This document shows, one piece after another, positions 14,591 to 15,559 of a DNA stretch of 15,559 nt. How positions within the stretch are numbered: position 1 is the stretch's first letter; every line of letters starts with the position of its first letter. The notes beneath the pieces were generated by a model. The model ran no database searches and was not told the DNA's origin. It was given only the letters and a program-made list of their open reading frames with translations. Made by a program: the position numbers and the translations under genes. Source of the DNA: DASZCR01 sp035942915 (GTDB taxonomy: Bacteria; Acidobacteriota; Blastocatellia; Pyrinomonadales; Pyrinomonadaceae); NCBI GenBank assembly GCA_035942915.1, contig DASZCR010000355.1:1-15559 (forward strand), given 5' to 3'.

Positions 14591-14641
14591 GCGCAAAGAG
14601 AAATTTGAAGGCCGCTGAGACTGTCGGGAGCATCAGCGGCC
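14591..14641 (-). terminator. Terminator-like hairpin after the Gly-rich gene
   Basis: On the minus strand GGCCGCTGA (14641-14633) pairs perfectly with TCAGCGGCC (14618-14610) around a 14-base loop, followed by a U-rich tail (TTCAAATTTCTCTTT) near 14595-14609. It lies 36 bases beyond the TGA at 14677-14679 and 34 bases before the GntR start. It probably ends the transcript of the glycine-rich gene and separates it from the regulator. Confidence 0.7.
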
Positions 14642-14676
14642 TGTGTGGTGTGTCGTGTCGATGTCTGGAGGATGCT

Positions 14677-14807
14677 TCAGCGCGAACGCTTGCCTCCTCC
14701 GGTGAGAGAGCCGATAGCTTTGGTGATGACGGCCGCGACGCGGCCTGTCGTCTCGGCTACTTTGACGGCGAGAGACTTCTCAGACGCGCCGCCTAGCCTC
14801 CCCCTTT
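14677..14807 (-). other. Out-of-frame C-terminal coding stretch (-1 frame)
   Basis: After the TAG of the glycine-rich frame, the -1 frame runs for 40 codons from CTA 14794-14796 to TGA 14677-14679. It encodes LGGASEKSLAVKVAETTGR, continues as an amphipathic helix (VAAVITKAIGSL), and ends GGGKRSR. Composition is that of an ordinary protein end, with mostly G or A in codon first position and mostly G/C in the third. There is no ATG, GTG or TTG that could start it independently, and a TAA in the same frame lies just upstream (about 14806-14808). It is best explained as the true C terminus of the glycine-rich protein, separated by a one-base loss in the C5/G5 run at 14800-14804, or reached by -1 frameshifting. 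Confidence 0.5.
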
Positions 14808-15559
14808 ACGGCTGCTGCCCTTCTTGCTGCCGCCGCCTTTCTTACTGCCGCCGCCACCGCCGCCGCGAGCCGTCCCGCCGCCCGCACCGGAGCGACCCTT
14901 CGTGCCGCCCTTCGTGCCCGTGCCGCTACGGCCGCCGCCGCTGCTCGAACCCTTCTTGGCGGCTCCACCCTTCTTGCTGCCGCCACCGCCGCCGCCCTTC
15001 TTCGACGCGCCGCCTTTCTTCGACGAGCCACCGCCGCCGCCTGTGCTGCCGCCCGTGCCGCGACCCGTCGCAGAGGCGCTCCGACCTTTGCCGCCGCCTG
15101 CGCCGCCCTTGTTCGTGTTCTTGGTCGCGCCTGAGCCGCCGCCTCTGGCAGTACCGCCGCCTTTCGCGCTGCCCTTGCCTGCTCCGGTCTTCGTCGCGCC
15201 CTTCTTGGACGAACCGCCGCCACCGGAACCGCTCCGACCTGCTGCTCCGCCGCCGCCGCGCGAACTGCCGCCGCCGCCCTTGCTGCCGCCGCGCGTTGCA
15301 CCCGCGCCGCCGCCTCCGCCGCTGCCCGCACCGCCACGACCTGCGCTACCTTTCGCGCTCGCGCCGCCCGATGCACCGCCGCCTTTTGCAGCCCCTCCGG
15401 TTGCGCCTCCGCGTTTCGACGCGCCACTTGCACCACGACTGCTTCCGCCACTTGCGCCGCCCGCAGCCGTCCCACGACTACCGCCGCCGCCAGCGCCGCC
15501 ACCGGCCGAGCCACCGCCCTTCTTCGACGCACCGCCGCCGCCGCGACCACCACCACGAC
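14793..15559 (-). CDS. Gly-rich, highly basic low-complexity protein (partial)
   Basis: The gene continues beyond the window edge; 254 residues and the stop TAG 14793-14795 are visible. They use only seven amino acids: Gly 122, Ser 37, Ala 33, Lys 29, Arg 16, Thr 15 and Asn 2. There is no acidic, aromatic, Cys, Pro or aliphatic residue other than Ala, so the stretch is disordered and carries about +45 charge. The recurring unit is (S/A)KKGG set in poly-Gly, with RGG-like pieces. This frame is preferred because it is open throughout and gives a coherent SKKGG pattern. A second open minus-strand frame (14780-15556) gives an Ala/Arg/Val string with no pattern, and the third is interrupted by stops. 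It could be a nucleic-acid-binding tail like those of histone H1-like or RNA-helicase proteins, or a surface polymer; the N-terminal part is needed to decide. The end may be frameshifted (see 14677-14807). Confidence 0.68.
   Translation of the reverse strand, partial: RGGGRGGGGASKKGGGSAGGGAGGGGSRGTAAGGASGGSSRGASGASKRGGATGGAAKGGGASGGASAKGSAGRGGAGSGGGGGAGATRGGSKGGGGSSRGGGGAAGRSGSGGGGSSKKGATKTGAGKGSAKGGGTARGGGSGATKNTNKGGAGGGKGRSASATGRGTGGSTGGGGGSSKKGGASKKGGGGGGSKKGGAAKKGSSSGGGRSGTGTKGGTKGRSGAGGGTARGGGGGGSKKGGGSKKGSSRKGGG

Noticed and set aside
14780..15556. Open minus-strand frame giving an Ala/Arg/Val-rich 258-residue product
   Set aside because: It is the neighbouring frame of the Gly-rich gene; its length follows from GGC/GCC repeats, and the residues show no repeat logic or domain.

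Overview
The window is GC-rich and gene-dense, and nearly all of its genes lie on the minus strand. Protein content suggests an acidobacterium, perhaps of the Blastocatellia/Pyrinomonadales type: a PrsK/PrsR-like sigma-54 two-component pair, a zinc-ribbon protein ending in SVTESETRLLEEK, a large DUF2339 protein, and a Mpo1-like (DUF962) protein. This assignment rests on recall of family distributions; no rRNA or marker gene is present. No tRNA, CRISPR array, insertion sequence or prophage was seen.

Layout. (1) 196-4228, minus: a signalling cassette. A Cache-type histidine kinase (2357-4228) is followed by a sigma-54 enhancer-binding response regulator (779-2191) and a receiver-only response regulator (196-588). 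The receiver-only gene is preceded by a 16/16 match to the sigma-54 -24/-12 promoter consensus at 635-650. This suggests a loop in which the activator drives expression of a stand-alone receiver closely resembling its own receiver domain. (2) 4315-8563, minus: a zinc-ribbon membrane protein, an unlisted 52-residue membrane microprotein (5044-5202), a CDP-alcohol phosphatidyltransferase, a CysQ/inositol-monophosphatase family phosphatase, and a group II PLP-dependent decarboxylase. (3) 8719-10325, plus: an aldo/keto reductase and a DUF962 protein, separated by two opposed arrays of 7-bp repeats. The second array runs into the DUF962 start codon. (4) 10346-14557, minus: GntR-type regulator and DUF2339 membrane protein (one likely operon), then SRPBCC protein and secreted cupredoxin (a second likely operon). 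(5) 14677-15559, minus: the 3' part of a gene for an extraordinarily simple protein. Its 254 visible residues use only G, S, A, K, R, T and N, with 122 glycines, 45 basic residues and no acidic ones. It stops at TAG 14793-14795, but the -1 frame continues with a normal-looking 40-codon stretch to TGA 14677-14679, followed by a terminator-like hairpin.

The most notable items are the sigma-54 promoter with its receiver-only target, the seven-letter cationic protein with a possible frameshift at its end, the opposed heptamer arrays, and the hidden membrane microprotein. Start codons were revised where a ribosome-binding site or family alignment argued for it. Positions 1-195 contain nothing that can be called with confidence.
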